The notes under the pieces: generated by a model | The model's input: only the letters and a program-made list of their open reading frames with translations | The model's database searches: none | What the model was told of the DNA's origin: nothing | DNA from: Roseivivax sp. THAF197b | Lineage (GTDB): Bacteria; Pseudomonadota; Alphaproteobacteria; Rhodobacterales; Rhodobacteraceae | Reading direction: 5' to 3' | Length of the DNA: 64,000 bases | Assembly: GCF_009363255.1 (NCBI RefSeq) | Contig: NZ_CP045318.1 | Coordinates: 1,601,501-1,665,500, forward strand | In this document: piece by piece, positions 9,774 to 19,406 of the stretch | Layout: each line of letters opens with the position of its first letter | Position numbering within the stretch: the first letter of the stretch is position 1 | Translations under genes and position numbers: made by a program

Positions 9774-9943
9774 GCGGTGCGCGGACCGGTCTTTGCGATG
9801 ATCCAGACGGCATGCACGATGCCGGGGATATAGCCCAGGAGCGTCAGCAGGATGTTGAGCCAGAAATGCTTGCCGAGGCCGACCTGAAGGAAGACGCCGA
9901 GCGGCGGCAGGATGACGGCGAAAATGATGCGAATGAGGTCCAT
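9770..9943 (-). CDS. YqaE/Pmp3 family small membrane protein
   Basis: A 57-residue protein with two membrane helices and the Pmp3/YqaE signature (ILPPLGVFLQVGLG then WLNILLTLLGYIPGIVHA). Homologues are stress-linked proteolipids that affect membrane potential. The ATG at 9943 is preceded by AAAGG; an upstream ATG at 9958 would add five residues. Co-translated with the DUF4112 gene. Confidence 0.85.
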   Translation of the reverse strand: MDLIRIIFAVILPPLGVFLQVGLGKHFWLNILLTLLGYIPGIVHAVWIIAKTGPRTA

Positions 9944-9996
9944 GTCATAGCCTTTCATGCCAAATGCGTTGCTGACATAACGTGGCTGTGAGCGGG

Positions 9997-10353
9997 CTAG
10001 TTCCGATCTTCCGTAGATCTGCGCGGACGGGTGCCCATCGCGTCAAGCGCATCGGAGAGGTCAGATGGCAACCCGTCCGCATCCGCGCGGGGGGCGGCCA
10101 TCAGCGCATCGAACCGTTTGCGGAAGGCAGCCTTCTCATCGCCCTTGAGGTCATTCCAGGGTCGGCCCTGCAATGCCATGTGCAGCGCGTAATAGCCGAT
10201 GAAATGGGGCCGCGTTCCTGCGGCGACCATGCGCCTGTAAGCCTCGTCGCCGCCCAAGGCGCGCAAAGCCGCGGCGCTGTCAATGCCCGCGCGAGCACAG
10301 GCCGTCTCCATCGCTGCCCCGAGACCGCGGATCGAGGAGACGGGCGCGCTCAT
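9997..10353 (-). CDS. TfoX/Sxy C-terminal domain protein
   Basis: A 118-residue protein made only of the TfoX C-terminal helical domain. It has the typical SIRGLGAAME start, a central ALRALGGDEAYRRM segment and ALQGRPWNDL. TfoX/Sxy activates competence genes in gammaproteobacteria, but there the N-terminal domain is also needed; short stand-alone versions in alphaproteobacteria have no assigned role. Its start overlaps the aminotransferase stop by 4 bp. Confidence 0.75.
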   Translation of the reverse strand: MSAPVSSIRGLGAAMETACARAGIDSAAALRALGGDEAYRRMVAAGTRPHFIGYYALHMALQGRPWNDLKGDEKAAFRKRFDALMAAPRADADGLPSDLSDALDAMGTRPRRSTEDRN

Positions 10354-11537
10354 GCCAGCGCTGTGGCCTCGGCGGCAAACTCCGCCAGCCGGACGAGGGC
10401 GGCCTCGAATGCCGCATCCTCCACCGTCATGGCCACGCGGACATGGCCCGCAGCCGCCGCGCCGAAGCTTTCTCCGGGCATCACCGCAATCCCGGCCTCA
10501 TCCAGAAGCCGCGTCGCGAAATCGGTGCCGGACATGCCCGTAGGACGGATATCGAGCATGAGATACATCGCCCCCTGCGCGGGCAGCAGCGTAAGAGCGG
10601 GCGCGTCTGCCAGGACCCGCTCGGCGATGGCACGGCGGCGGGAGAAGGGCGCTGAGACCTCGGTCTCGAGCGTGTCGCCTGCGCGCAGCGCGAAAAGCGC
10701 CGCATCCTGGATGAAGCCCGGAACCCCGTAGGTCGTGACCGTCGCCAGATCGATGAGATGCGCGATGGCGGCTTCCGGCCCGATCATCCAGCCCAGCCGC
10801 GCCCCGGTCATGGCATGGCCCTTGGACATAGAGCCGATGACCAGCGTGCGCTCCGCCATGCCGGGCAGGGCGCGCGGGCTGAGATGCGTGCCCTGCCAGA
10901 TCTGACCCTCATAGACCTCGTCCGACAGGATCCAGAGGTCGCGGGCCCGGGCCACCTCGGCGATGCCCTCGAGCGTGGCGCGGGGATAGACCGCGCCGGT
11001 GGGATTGTTCGGCGTGTTGATCAGGAGGGAGCGCGCGCCGGTCTCGGCGGCGGCGGCGTCCAGATCGGCGGGATCGGGCAGGAAGCCCGCCTCGGACCGC
11101 GTCTCAACGGGCACGGCACGGGCGGAGGCGGCGCGGATCGTGCCGGGATAGGTCACGTAGAAGGGATCAACATAAAGCGCCGCATCGCCCGGCGCGCAGA
11201 CCAGCATATGCGCCGCGAAAAGCCCCGCCTGGGCGCCCGGCGTGACCAGTACGTTCTCGGGGCCTGTGGCGACACCCGTCCGCGTCTGCACCCGGTCGGC
11301 AATGGCCGCTCGCAGCCCGTCCGTTCCGGGCACGGCGGCGTAGCCCGTATGCCCGCCGCGCGCCGAGCGGTGCATCGCGTCGAGGATGGCGGGATCGGTG
11401 CCGATGTCATGCTCGCCGATGGTCAGTTCGGTCACCGCCTCGCCCGATGCGGCCATGGCGCGGGCTCGGTAGAACACCTCCCACCCATCGGAGCCGCCTG
11501 CGTTCATCTGTGTAATGCGAGGGGCGATCTGTGGCAT
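10350..11537 (-). CDS. Class I/II PLP-dependent aminotransferase
   Basis: A 395-residue fold-type I aminotransferase, probably acting on an amino acid with 2-oxoglutarate or pyruvate. Visible landmarks are the NTPNNPTGAVY loop, the LSDEVYEG motif and the PLP-lysine motif SMSKGHAMTGARLGW. The ATG at 11537 has GGAGA four bases upstream; starts at 11552 and 11615 exist but give no conserved sequence. Substrate not predictable from sequence. Coupled to the TfoX_C gene. Confidence 0.85.
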   Translation of the reverse strand: MPQIAPRITQMNAGGSDGWEVFYRARAMAASGEAVTELTIGEHDIGTDPAILDAMHRSARGGHTGYAAVPGTDGLRAAIADRVQTRTGVATGPENVLVTPGAQAGLFAAHMLVCAPGDAALYVDPFYVTYPGTIRAASARAVPVETRSEAGFLPDPADLDAAAAETGARSLLINTPNNPTGAVYPRATLEGIAEVARARDLWILSDEVYEGQIWQGTHLSPRALPGMAERTLVIGSMSKGHAMTGARLGWMIGPEAAIAHLIDLATVTTYGVPGFIQDAALFALRAGDTLETEVSAPFSRRRAIAERVLADAPALTLLPAQGAMYLMLDIRPTGMSGTDFATRLLDEAGIAVMPGESFGAAAAGHVRVAMTVEDAAFEAALVRLAEFAAEATALA

Positions 11538-11776
11538 GGGCTCTCCGGTCATCTGCGTGTCCGGGCCGTAATGCCCCGCCGCGCCGCGCGGGACAACACC
11601 CGAGAGACTTGCCAAAACGCGTCCGCGCGGTTACGCCCCTCGCATGAGCACGGCACGCATCACCCCCTGTTGCATTATCCGCTGAACTTCCGGCGGGCCG
11701 TCTTTTCCTTTCCCAGAACATGACGCGACCTGGACCCGCCCCACGGCACGACGGGATCCAAAGGCTTGAGGCACGT

Positions 11777-13141
11777 ATGGAACTGAGTTTCACCAACACC
11801 AAGACGCGGCGGAAAGAGCCGTTCACGCCGATCGATCCCGACAATGTGCGGATGTATGTCTGCGGGCCCACGGTCTATGACCGGGCGCATCTGGGCAATG
11901 CGCGGCCCGTGATCGTGTTCGATCTGCTCTACCGGCTGTTGCGGCATGTCTACGGGGAGGAACACGTCACATACGTGCGCAACTTCACTGACGTCGACGA
12001 CAAGATCAACGCAAGGGCCGCCGAGAGCGGACGCTCGATCGGGGAGATCACCGAGGAGACGATTGGCTGGTATCTCGACGATATGGGCGCAGTCGGCGCG
12101 CTCGAGCCCACGCATATGCCGCGCGCGACGAGGTACATTCCCGAGATGGTCGCGATGGTCGAGGACCTGATCGCCAAGGGTCACGCCTATGCGGCCGAGG
12201 GCCATGTGCTCTTCGCGGTGGAGAGTTATGAGGATTACGGCAAATTGTCTGGCCGCGCGGTCGAGGACATGATCGCAGGCGCGCGGGTCGAAGTGGCGCC
12301 CTACAAGCGCAACCCGATGGATTTCGTGTTGTGGAAGCCGTCGGAGGAGGGGCTGCCGGGATGGGAGAGCCCTTGGGGGCGGGGGCGTCCGGGCTGGCAT
12401 ATCGAATGCTCGGCCATGGCGGATGCACTTCTTGGGGCGGAGTTCGACATCCACGGCGGCGGCAATGACCTGATGTTCCCGCACCACGAGAACGAGATCG
12501 CGCAAAGCTGCTGCGCGCATGAAGGCGGCGGATTTGCACGGGTGTGGCTGCACAACGAGATGCTGCAGGTCGAGGGCAAGAAGATGTCCAAGTCGTTGGG
12601 CAACTTTTTCACCGTGCGAGACCTGCTCGATCAGGGCGTGCCGGGCGAGGTGATCCGCTTCGTGATGCTGTCCACCCATTACCGCAAGCCGATGGATTGG
12701 ACCGATGTGAAGCGCCGCGAGGCGGAGGCGACGCTTCGAAAGTGGCGGGCGATGTGCGACGGTATCGAGGCCGGCACGGTCCCGGATGGGGTGGTGTCGG
12801 CGCTGGCGGATGATCTCAACTCTGCAGGGGCGCTCACCATCCTGCGGCAGGCGGCGAATGACGGTGATGCGGCTGCGCTGAAGGCCGGTGCGCAAATGAT
12901 GGGGCTGTTGACGGACGCCCTGGGCGGTTGGGACGCCGCCCCGGAGGCTGATTTGTCGAGTTTGGAAATGTCGCTCACCAATGCGCGGGCTGCGGCGATG
13001 GAGACCAAGGATTTCACCGAGGTGGACCGGCTCAAGTCGGCGCTTGTCGCGGCGGGCGTCGAGGTGCGCATGTCGAAGGCGGGGGTGGAACTGGTGGCGG
13101 GGCCGGATTTCGATGCGGGCAAGCTCGATGGGATCGTTTGA
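11777..13141 (+). CDS. cysS: Cysteinyl-tRNA synthetase
   Basis: Class I aminoacyl-tRNA synthetase charging tRNA-Cys. It has 454 residues. The HIGH-type motif appears as AHLGNARP (about residues 36-43), zinc ligands include the Cys of [10 protein letters not shown] and the Cys/His of WHIECSAM, and the KMSKS loop is at about residues 269-273. The ATG at 11777 gives the canonical start; the upstream in-frame ATG at 11720 adds an unconserved extension. Followed by a repeat-filled spacer rather than an operon partner. Confidence 0.96.
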   Translation: MELSFTNTKTRRKEPFTPIDPDNVRMYVCGPTVYDRAHLGNARPVIVFDLLYRLLRHVYGEEHVTYVRNFTDVDDKINARAAESGRSIGEITEETIGWYLDDMGAVGALEPTHMPRATRYIPEMVAMVEDLIAKGHAYAAEGHVLFAVESYEDYGKLSGRAVEDMIAGARVEVAPYKRNPMDFVLWKPSEEGLPGWESPWGRGRPGWHIECSAMADALLGAEFDIHGGGNDLMFPHHENEIAQSCCAHEGGGFARVWLHNEMLQVEGKKMSKSLGNFFTVRDLLDQGVPGEVIRFVMLSTHYRKPMDWTDVKRREAEATLRKWRAMCDGIEAGTVPDGVVSALADDLNSAGALTILRQAANDGDAAALKAGAQMMGLLTDALGGWDAAPEADLSSLEMSLTNARAAAMETKDFTEVDRLKSALVAAGVEVRMSKAGVELVAGPDFDAGKLDGIV

Positions 13142-13554
13142 GTTAGCGTTCGTAGGAGGAAGCCCGTTGACGCGAAGTCGACATGTAGGGTGGGTGAAAA
13201 CCCACCATGTAAGGGAGAAGACGTAATGCGCGTGACGGTGGATATGTGCAGCGCCCGGCCCCCGCGGGGCGGGGTCGGGCTGCGCGATTTCGGACCCCAA
13301 AGCATTGACGGGTCGGCGGCAGAGACGACTTCGCCAGAAGCGCCCGCCCCGTGGGGGGGCGGGTCGGGCGCTGTCTCGATTGCGGGCAATCGAGACATTG
13401 TTGCGCGTGCGTCGAACCAAGAGATGTCATCGTCGGGCTTGACCCGACGACCTCGCAACGCAGCGAAAGCCAAGGATGATCATCTCCTCGGGTCAAGTCC
13501 GAGGATGACCGCTTTCCGTTCGACCTGGCGCGCCATCCTGCCGGAGGTCCGCCC
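13142..13554. repeat. Intergenic mosaic of inverted repeats
   Basis: 413 bp with no credible gene but at least five dyads in a row. (1) 13189-13206: GGTGGGT / ACCCACC with a GAAA loop. (2) 13248-13285: a GC-rich imperfect dyad. (3) 13339-13372: AGCGCCCG / CGGGCGCT. (4) 13372-13397: TGTCTCGATTGC / GCAATCGAGACA, a perfect 12-bp repeat. (5) 13425-13510: a composite palindrome whose arms (GTCATCGTCGGGCTTGAC and the reverse of its near copy) each form a hairpin (13431-13449 and 13485-13505). Elements 1 and 5 resemble intergenic repeats common in Rhodobacteraceae. Confidence 0.75.
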
Positions 13555-15195
13555 ATGACCGACCGCCTCTACCTCTACGACACCACGCTGCGCGACGGGC
13601 AGCAGACGCAGGGCGTGCAATTCTCCACGCCAGAGAAGCTGAAGATCGCAGGCGCGCTCGACGCGCTCGGGCTCGATTACATCGAGGGCGGCTGGCCCGG
13701 CGCCAACCCCACCGACAGCGCATTCTTCGAGGCCGCCGAGACCAAAGGCGCCACGATGACCGCCTTCGGCATGACGAAGCGCGCGGGCCGCTCGGCGGAG
13801 AATGACGACGTGCTGGCCGCCGTGCTCAACGCCGGCACCAAGGCGGTTTGTCTCGTCGGCAAGAGCCACGATTACCACGTCGAAACCGCACTCGGCATCA
13901 CGCGCGAAGAAAACCTCGACAACATCCGCGCCTCCATCGCCCATTGCGTGGCGGAAGGGCGCGAGGCGCTCTTTGATGCGGAGCATTTCTTCGACGGATA
14001 TGCCTCCGATCCCGGCTATGCGCGTTCCTGTCTTGAGGCCGCTCTTGAAGGGGGCGCGCGCTGGGTTGTGCTCTGCGATACCAATGGCGGCACGCTGCCC
14101 CTGGCGATCGGCGATGTCGTGGCGGACCTGATCGCGCAGGGCATCCCCGGCGACCGGCTGGGCATCCACACCCATAACGACACCGAAACGGCGGTGGCCG
14201 GATCGCTCGCGGCCGTCGATGCGGGCGCGCGGCAGATCCAGGGCACGCTGAACGGGCTGGGCGAGCGCTGCGGCAACGCGAACCTCGTCTCGCTTCTGCC
14301 CACGCTTCTGTTGAAGGCGCCCTATGCCGACAGCCTCGAGACAAGCGTCAGCCGCGACGCGCTCAAGGATCTCACGCGGATCAGCCGGATGCTGGATGAT
14401 GTGCTTAATCGCGTGCCGATGAAGCAGCTGCCCTATGTGGGCTCCTCGGCCTTTGCGCATAAGGCGGGGCTGCATGCCTCGGCGGTGATCAAGGCACCGG
14501 ACCTCTATGAGCATGTCGATCCCGGCGCGGTGGGCAATGCGCGGATCGTGCCGATGTCGAACCAGGCCGGGCGGTCGAACCTGAAGCGGCGTCTGGCCGA
14601 GGCGGGGATCGAGGTGGCCGAGGACGACCCGCGGCTGGCGCGCATTCTCGACCGGGTGAAAGAGCGCGAGGATGAGGGCTATGCCTATGACACGGCACAG
14701 GCTTCCTTCGAGCTTCTGGCGCGCGAGGAGCTTGGGCTGATGCCGCAATTCTTCGAGGTCAAGCGCTACCGCGTCTCCGTCGAGCGGCGGAAGAACAAGC
14801 GCAACCGCATGGTGTCCTTGTCCGAAGCGGTCGTGGTGGTGAAGGTCGATGGCGAGAAGAAACTGTCGGTCAGCGAGTCGATGGACGAGACCGGATCGGA
14901 TCGCGGCCCCGTCAACGCGCTGTCGAAAGCGCTCGCGAAGGATCTCGGGCGCTACCAGGAGATGATTGAGGATATGCGCCTCATCGACTTCAAGGTGCGG
15001 ATCACTCAAGGCGGGACCGAGGCCGTGACCCGCGTGATCATCGACAGCGCGGACGGGCAGGGGCGGCGCTGGTCCACGGTGGGCGTGTCGGCGAATATCG
15101 TCGACGCCTCCTTCTCGGCGCTCATCGACGCGGTGAACTGGAAGCTCTGTCGCGACGTGGCGGATGCGCCTTCCCGCGCGGCGATCCCGGCCTAG
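13555..15195 (+). CDS. cimA: (R)-citramalate synthase
   Basis: Condenses acetyl-CoA and pyruvate to (R)-citramalate, a threonine-independent entry to 2-oxobutyrate and isoleucine. The 546-residue protein has the DTTLRDGQQ catalytic start, GGWPGANPTD, the metal motif HTHNDTE (about residues 203-209), NGLGERCGNANL, and a C-terminal LeuA-type allosteric domain (about 400-530). GGWPGANP and the overall length favour CimA over LeuA or homocitrate synthase. The ATG at 13555 has GGAGG upstream. Confidence 0.9.
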   Translation: MTDRLYLYDTTLRDGQQTQGVQFSTPEKLKIAGALDALGLDYIEGGWPGANPTDSAFFEAAETKGATMTAFGMTKRAGRSAENDDVLAAVLNAGTKAVCLVGKSHDYHVETALGITREENLDNIRASIAHCVAEGREALFDAEHFFDGYASDPGYARSCLEAALEGGARWVVLCDTNGGTLPLAIGDVVADLIAQGIPGDRLGIHTHNDTETAVAGSLAAVDAGARQIQGTLNGLGERCGNANLVSLLPTLLLKAPYADSLETSVSRDALKDLTRISRMLDDVLNRVPMKQLPYVGSSAFAHKAGLHASAVIKAPDLYEHVDPGAVGNARIVPMSNQAGRSNLKRRLAEAGIEVAEDDPRLARILDRVKEREDEGYAYDTAQASFELLAREELGLMPQFFEVKRYRVSVERRKNKRNRMVSLSEAVVVVKVDGEKKLSVSESMDETGSDRGPVNALSKALAKDLGRYQEMIEDMRLIDFKVRITQGGTEAVTRVIIDSADGQGRRWSTVGVSANIVDASFSALIDAVNWKLCRDVADAPSRAAIPA

Positions 15196-15205
15196 CTGGG
15201 CCGTC

Positions 15206-15982
15206 ATGGAATTTGATGATGATCTGATCGCCTGCGCCGCGCTGGTGGAGCGGGGCGACCCCGCCCGTTTCCGCGCTGTCATGGCCGCGCCGGTGCCCGC
15301 CCGCGCTCGGCTTTTCCCGATCTATGCCTTCAACCTCGAAGTGGCGCGCGCGCCCTGGGTGACCTCGGAAGCGATGATCGGCGAGATGCGCCTGCAATGG
15401 TGGCGCGACGCGCTGGCCGAGATCGCGGCAGGCGGCATGGTGCGGCGGCACGAGGTGGTCACGCCGCTCGCCCTGTCGCTGGCACCGGGCATGGCCGAGC
15501 GGCTGGATCTGTCCGTGGGGGCGCGGCGCTGGGATCTCTATCGCGACGCCTTCGAGGATCAGGCGCATCTGGAGCGATATATCGAGGAGACGGGCGGATT
15601 GCTTCTGGAAGCCGCTGCCTCGGCGCTGGGATTCGTGGATGGCGCCGTGGCGCGGGATGCGGGCTATGCGGCGGGGCTCGCGGCCTTTCTGCGCGCGGTG
15701 CCGGAGCTGGAAGCAAAGGGCCGCCGCCCGCTGGTCGATGGGCGCCCCGCAGCCGTGGCTTCCCTTGCCAAAGGGGGCCTTGAGCGGCTGAAGCGTGCGC
15801 GAGCCGGGCGCGGGGCGGTCTCCTCCGAAGCGGCACCAGCCTTTCTCGCGACCTGGGAGGCCGAGCCGATCCTGAAACTCGCGGCCCGCGATCCGGCCCG
15901 GGTGGCGGATGGGACGCTGGAGTTGAACCCCGCGCGCAGTGCCGCGCGGCTGGCCTGGATCCGCGCGACGGGGCGCTGGTAG
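15206..15982 (+). CDS. Squalene/phytoene synthase-like protein
   Basis: A 258-residue helical protein of the trans-isoprenyl diphosphate synthase (PSY/SQS) superfamily. It has an Arg-Leu-Gln-Trp-Trp-Arg-Asp-Ala box (about residues 59-66) like the first substrate-binding helix. The Asp-rich motifs are weaker than in real phytoene synthases. It is shorter than CrtB and closer to NDUFAF6-like proteins linked to complex I assembly, so synthase activity is uncertain. The start 10 bp after cimA suggests co-transcription. No carotenoid genes are nearby. Confidence 0.75.
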   Translation: MEFDDDLIACAALVERGDPARFRAVMAAPVPARARLFPIYAFNLEVARAPWVTSEAMIGEMRLQWWRDALAEIAAGGMVRRHEVVTPLALSLAPGMAERLDLSVGARRWDLYRDAFEDQAHLERYIEETGGLLLEAAASALGFVDGAVARDAGYAAGLAAFLRAVPELEAKGRRPLVDGRPAAVASLAKGGLERLKRARAGRGAVSSEAAPAFLATWEAEPILKLAARDPARVADGTLELNPARSAARLAWIRATGRW

Positions 15983-16006
15983 CGGCCGCGCGGGTCACTT
16001 GACGGC

Positions 16007-17212
16007 CTATTCGGCGGCTTGTGCGCGGGGCCGGAGCGCCAGCCAGATCAGAGCGGCACCAGCCAGCGTCAGAAGCGGGATCATCGCGATATTGACCGCC
16101 GCCCAACCGGCCTCCGCCGTCCCGCCGGAGCAGTTCATCAGCCCGCCCGAAGAGAGCGACGCGAAGGTCACGCCGCCGAAGACGATCACGTCATTGAGGC
16201 CCTGCATGCGGCCACGCTCCTCGGGGCGGTGGCTGCCCGCAAGCATCGTGGTCGCGCCGATGAAGCCGAAATTCCAGCCGATGCCCAGAAGGACGAGCGC
16301 CACGTAGAAGTTCTCGAGCTCGACGCCTGCAAGCGCGACGACGCCTGCCGCGGCCAGGATGGCCAGGCCCGCACCCATGATCTTCTCCACGCCGAAGCGC
16401 GCGATCAGATGGCCGGTGAAGAACGAGGGCACATACATCGCCAGCACATGCGCGGAGACGATATTGGCCGCATCCGCCTTGTCATATCCGCAGCCCACGA
16501 CCGCAAGCGGGGTCGAGGTCATCACGAGGTTCATGAGCGCGTAGGAGACCATGGCGCAGATCACCGCAACGGCGATGCGCGGAGTCTTCAGAAGCTCGAT
16601 CCGGCTGCGGCCCACGGGGCTGTCCGCGGCGGGCGGGGCAGGCTTCGGAATGTCGAGGAAGATGAACAGGAACGCGCCCAGCACGTTGACCGCGATCACC
16701 GCGAGATAGGTGCCGATGAAGGGGATCACATAGGCATCGGCGGTGAATTTCACCACCTGAGGCCCGATGATCGCCGAGACGAGCCCGCCTGCCAGCACGT
16801 AGGAGATCGCTTTCGGGCGGAACGCCTCGGACGCGGTATCGGCGGCGGCAAAGCGGTAGAAGTTATGCGCGGCGAAATAGACGCCCGTGAAGAGGCTGCC
16901 CACGAGGAATATCGGGAAGGAGGCGAGGTAGAGCCCGTAGGCCCCGATCAGGCCGCCGAGCGCGCCCCCGGCGGCGCCCACAAAGAAGCCGGCTCGGCGC
17001 CCGAAACGCTGCATGAAGGACGACAGCGGCGAGGCCGAGAGCATAGAGCCCAGGATGATGAGCGAAATGGGCAGCGTCGCGAAACAGACATTCGAGGCGA
17101 GCGATTGCCCGGCCAAACCGCCAATGGTGAAGATCATCGGCATCTGCGCGCCAAGCACCGCCTGCGCGGCGACCAGGACGGCAACATTGCGTTTTGCGCG
17201 GGTCTGTTCCAT
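16007..17212 (-). CDS. MFS transporter
   Basis: Major facilitator permease with 12 predicted membrane helices over 401 residues. The loop between helices 2 and 3 carries the basic motif QRFGRRAGF typical of MFS proteins, and a longer cytoplasmic loop lies near residues 190-210. Substrate unknown. It converges with the PSY/SQS-like gene and diverges from the cobK-like operon. Confidence 0.85.
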   Translation of the reverse strand: MEQTRAKRNVAVLVAAQAVLGAQMPMIFTIGGLAGQSLASNVCFATLPISLIILGSMLSASPLSSFMQRFGRRAGFFVGAAGGALGGLIGAYGLYLASFPIFLVGSLFTGVYFAAHNFYRFAAADTASEAFRPKAISYVLAGGLVSAIIGPQVVKFTADAYVIPFIGTYLAVIAVNVLGAFLFIFLDIPKPAPPAADSPVGRSRIELLKTPRIAVAVICAMVSYALMNLVMTSTPLAVVGCGYDKADAANIVSAHVLAMYVPSFFTGHLIARFGVEKIMGAGLAILAAAGVVALAGVELENFYVALVLLGIGWNFGFIGATTMLAGSHRPEERGRMQGLNDVIVFGGVTFASLSSGGLMNCSGGTAEAGWAAVNIAMIPLLTLAGAALIWLALRPRAQAAE

Positions 17213-17295
17213 TCCGCCTTGCTAGACGGGGCCGGACGCGGCGGCAAGAGCGTGCGTTCGCGGAGTGGGTTTGCGAATGTGCGGGGCAGGGGGCA

Positions 17296-17958
17296 ATGAC
17301 GGGGGCGGAGATCGGGATCGTGACCGGAAGTGCGGAGGCCGAGGCCCTTGTGCGGCATCTGCCGGATGCGCGGATTCTGCGGCCCGGCCGGGTGGAGGGT
17401 GCCGCGCTGGACGGTCTGCGCGCGCTTGTGGACGGGGCGCATCCGTTCGATCACGCCACCCATTGGCAGCTGCACCGCATGGCGGAAGCGCGGGGTTTGC
17501 CTGTCGTGCAATTGCGCAGGCCGGGCTACCGGCGGCAGCGCGGCGATCATTGGACCTACCTGCCGAATATCCGCTCGGCGGCGCAGCTCATCCGCGCGGA
17601 TGCGCGCGTCTTCGCCACGACGGGCGGCGAGGATCTGGCGGCCCTTCGGCGTCTCAAGGCGCGGCTGTTCATTCGGCGCAGGGCCGAAAGGCCCGGGCCC
17701 TGTCCGCTGCGCGGCGCGGTTTATCTCGGCGGCGCCGGGCCCTTCGGCATCGCGCAGGAAATGCGGCTGATGCGCCGATACCGCATCGATTGGCTCATCA
17801 CCCGTGACGCGGGCGGCACGGGCAGTTATCCCAAGCTTGCAGCAGCGCGACGCTTGGGGATTCGCGTGGCGCTGATCGCGCGGCCCGCAGCCCCGCCGGG
17901 GCCGATTGCGCGCACAGCCGAGGAGGCAATGTCATGGCTTACCAGGGCCGGATCATAA
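17296..17958 (+). CDS. cobK: Precorrin-6A reductase-like protein (CobK/CbiJ)
   Basis: CobK/CbiJ reduces precorrin-6A with NADPH in cobalamin synthesis. The 220-residue product has the family motifs DGAHPFDHATH (about residues 52-62) and RDAGGTGSYPKLAAARRLG near the C-terminus. It lacks the glycine-rich N-terminal opening of many homologues, starting directly at the first strand. No other cob gene is in the window, so it stands apart from the main corrin cluster. The ATG at 17296 follows a GCAGGGGG ribosome site. Its end overlaps the glycosylase gene by 25 bp. Confidence 0.75.
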   Translation: MTGAEIGIVTGSAEAEALVRHLPDARILRPGRVEGAALDGLRALVDGAHPFDHATHWQLHRMAEARGLPVVQLRRPGYRRQRGDHWTYLPNIRSAAQLIRADARVFATTGGEDLAALRRLKARLFIRRRAERPGPCPLRGAVYLGGAGPFGIAQEMRLMRRYRIDWLITRDAGGTGSYPKLAAARRLGIRVALIARPAAPPGPIARTAEEAMSWLTRAGS

Positions 17959-18569
17959 GGACCGAGGATTGCGTGGCCGAGGGCGCGGACTTCCTCTGTC
18001 GGGCCGAGCCGCGCTTTGCCACCGCGCTTGCAGAGACCGGCAAGCTGCCGCTTCGGCGCAATCCCGACGGGTTCGGCCAGCTTCTGTCGGCCATCGTGAG
18101 CCAGCAGGTTTCGGTGGCGTCTGCGCGCGCGATCAAGGCGCGGCTGGAAGCGGCGGGCTATCTCGACGAGGCCGCAATCCGGGGCGCGACCGAGGAAGAC
18201 CTGCGCGCCGTGGGCTTGTCGCGGCAAAAGGCGCGCTATGCCAAGGCGCTTGCGGAGGCGGAGATCGATTTCGACGCCCTGCGCGACGCGCCGACCGAAG
18301 AGGTCGTGGCGACGCTCACGCAGGTGAAGGGAATCGGCGTCTGGACGGCGGAGATCTATGCGATGTTCTCGCTGGGCCATGCGGATGTCTTCGCCCCGGG
18401 CGATCTGGCCTTGCAGGAATCCGCGCGGCTGCTCTTCGATCTGCCCGAACGGCCCAAGGAACGCGCATTGCGCGAGATGGCGCAGGATTGGTCGCCCTGG
18501 CGGTCGGTTGCAGCCCGCGCGCTCTGGGCCTACTACCACGTAGCTAAGGATCGAGAGGGAATTGCATGA
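17934..18569 (+). CDS. DNA-3-methyladenine glycosylase (AlkA-type)
   Basis: Base-excision repair glycosylase of the HhH-GPD superfamily, 211 residues, removing alkylated purines. The helix-hairpin-helix is VKGIGVWTAEIY (about residues 129-140) and the catalytic Asp follows in FAPGDLALQ (near 155). It lacks the iron-sulfur Cys cluster of Nth/MutY, which supports AlkA. It overlaps the cobK-like gene by 25 bp and the esterase by 4 bp, forming a coupled three-gene operon. Confidence 0.88.
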   Translation: MAYQGRIIRTEDCVAEGADFLCRAEPRFATALAETGKLPLRRNPDGFGQLLSAIVSQQVSVASARAIKARLEAAGYLDEAAIRGATEEDLRAVGLSRQKARYAKALAEAEIDFDALRDAPTEEVVATLTQVKGIGVWTAEIYAMFSLGHADVFAPGDLALQESARLLFDLPERPKERALREMAQDWSPWRSVAARALWAYYHVAKDREGIA

Positions 18570-19231
18570 CGCGGGTGTTGCAAGCCGAACGGAAAGAGCC
18601 GCAATCGGGGGAGACGCGCTCCGTCGTGGTGTTCCTGCATGGATACGGCGCGAATGGCGCGGACCTTCTGGGCCTGGCTGATCCCCTGGGTGAGCATCTG
18701 CCCGACACGCTCTTCGTGGCGCCCGACGCGCCCGAGGCCTGTGCGGGCGCACCCTTCGGCTTCCAGTGGTTCCCGATCCCCTGGATCGACGGATCGAGCC
18801 AGGAGGACAGCGAAGCGGGCATGCTGGCCGCAGCCGAAGATCTCAATGCCTTTCTCGACACGCTGATGGTCGATGAGGACGTGATGCCCGAACAGGTCGC
18901 CGTGTTCGGCTTCAGCCAGGGCACGATGATGAGCCTGCAGGTCGTGCCGCGCCGCGAAGACGCGGTGGCGGGCATCGTGGGCTTCTCGGGTCGGCTGTTG
19001 CGGCCGGAACTTCTGGTCGACGAGGCCGTGGTGCGCCCGCCCGTGCTGCTGATCCATGGCGATCAGGATGACGTGGTGCCGCCGCAATCCCTGCCCGAGG
19101 CCGCGGAGGCGCTGCAGAAGGCCGGCTGGAGCGAGGTCTATGCCCATGTCATGAAGGGCACGGCTCACGGGATCGCCCCCGATGGCCTTGGCGTGGCCCT
19201 CGCGTTCCTGCGCGACAAGTGCAACTTTTGA
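18566..19231 (+). CDS. Phospholipase/carboxylesterase family hydrolase
   Basis: A 221-residue alpha/beta hydrolase of the carboxylesterase 2 group. The oxyanion segment is FLHGYGANGADL, the nucleophile elbow GFSQG is near residue 114, the acid is in HGDQDDVVPP and the catalytic His in GTAHGIAPDG. Likely a cytosolic short-chain esterase; the natural substrate is unknown. Its ATG overlaps the stop of the AlkA-like gene (ATGA). Confidence 0.85.
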   Translation: MTRVLQAERKEPQSGETRSVVVFLHGYGANGADLLGLADPLGEHLPDTLFVAPDAPEACAGAPFGFQWFPIPWIDGSSQEDSEAGMLAAAEDLNAFLDTLMVDEDVMPEQVAVFGFSQGTMMSLQVVPRREDAVAGIVGFSGRLLRPELLVDEAVVRPPVLLIHGDQDDVVPPQSLPEAAEALQKAGWSEVYAHVMKGTAHGIAPDGLGVALAFLRDKCNF

Positions 19232-19304
19232 GCACCCGGCGGTCCGTCACACAGCCGTTACCCGCATCCGCTAGGTCTTTGCCGGACCACTAGCCATGCG
19301 AGGC

Positions 19305-19332
19305 TTGTCAGAAGCCCAACGCGATATATAGT
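19305..19332 (+). promoter_or_regulatory. Candidate sigma-70 promoter for the HNH gene
   Basis: TTGTCA (19305-19310), a 16-bp spacer and TATAGT (19327-19332), 75 bp before the HNH nuclease ATG. The pattern is good for a GC-rich genome, but no transcript data support it. Confidence 0.45.
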
Positions 19333-19406
19333 GGTCGTGAAGCTGGGGCGGGTCTCCCCGCTCTGGTGCTTGCGAGGGGCAGACAGGGCGAGGAACGAGT
19401 CAGGCG

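Noticed and set aside
13480..15282. 600-residue minus-strand frame opposite cimA
   Set aside because: Its end reads through the palindromic repeat (tail VILGLDPRR, a classic artefact of this repeat), and the rest mirrors cimA.
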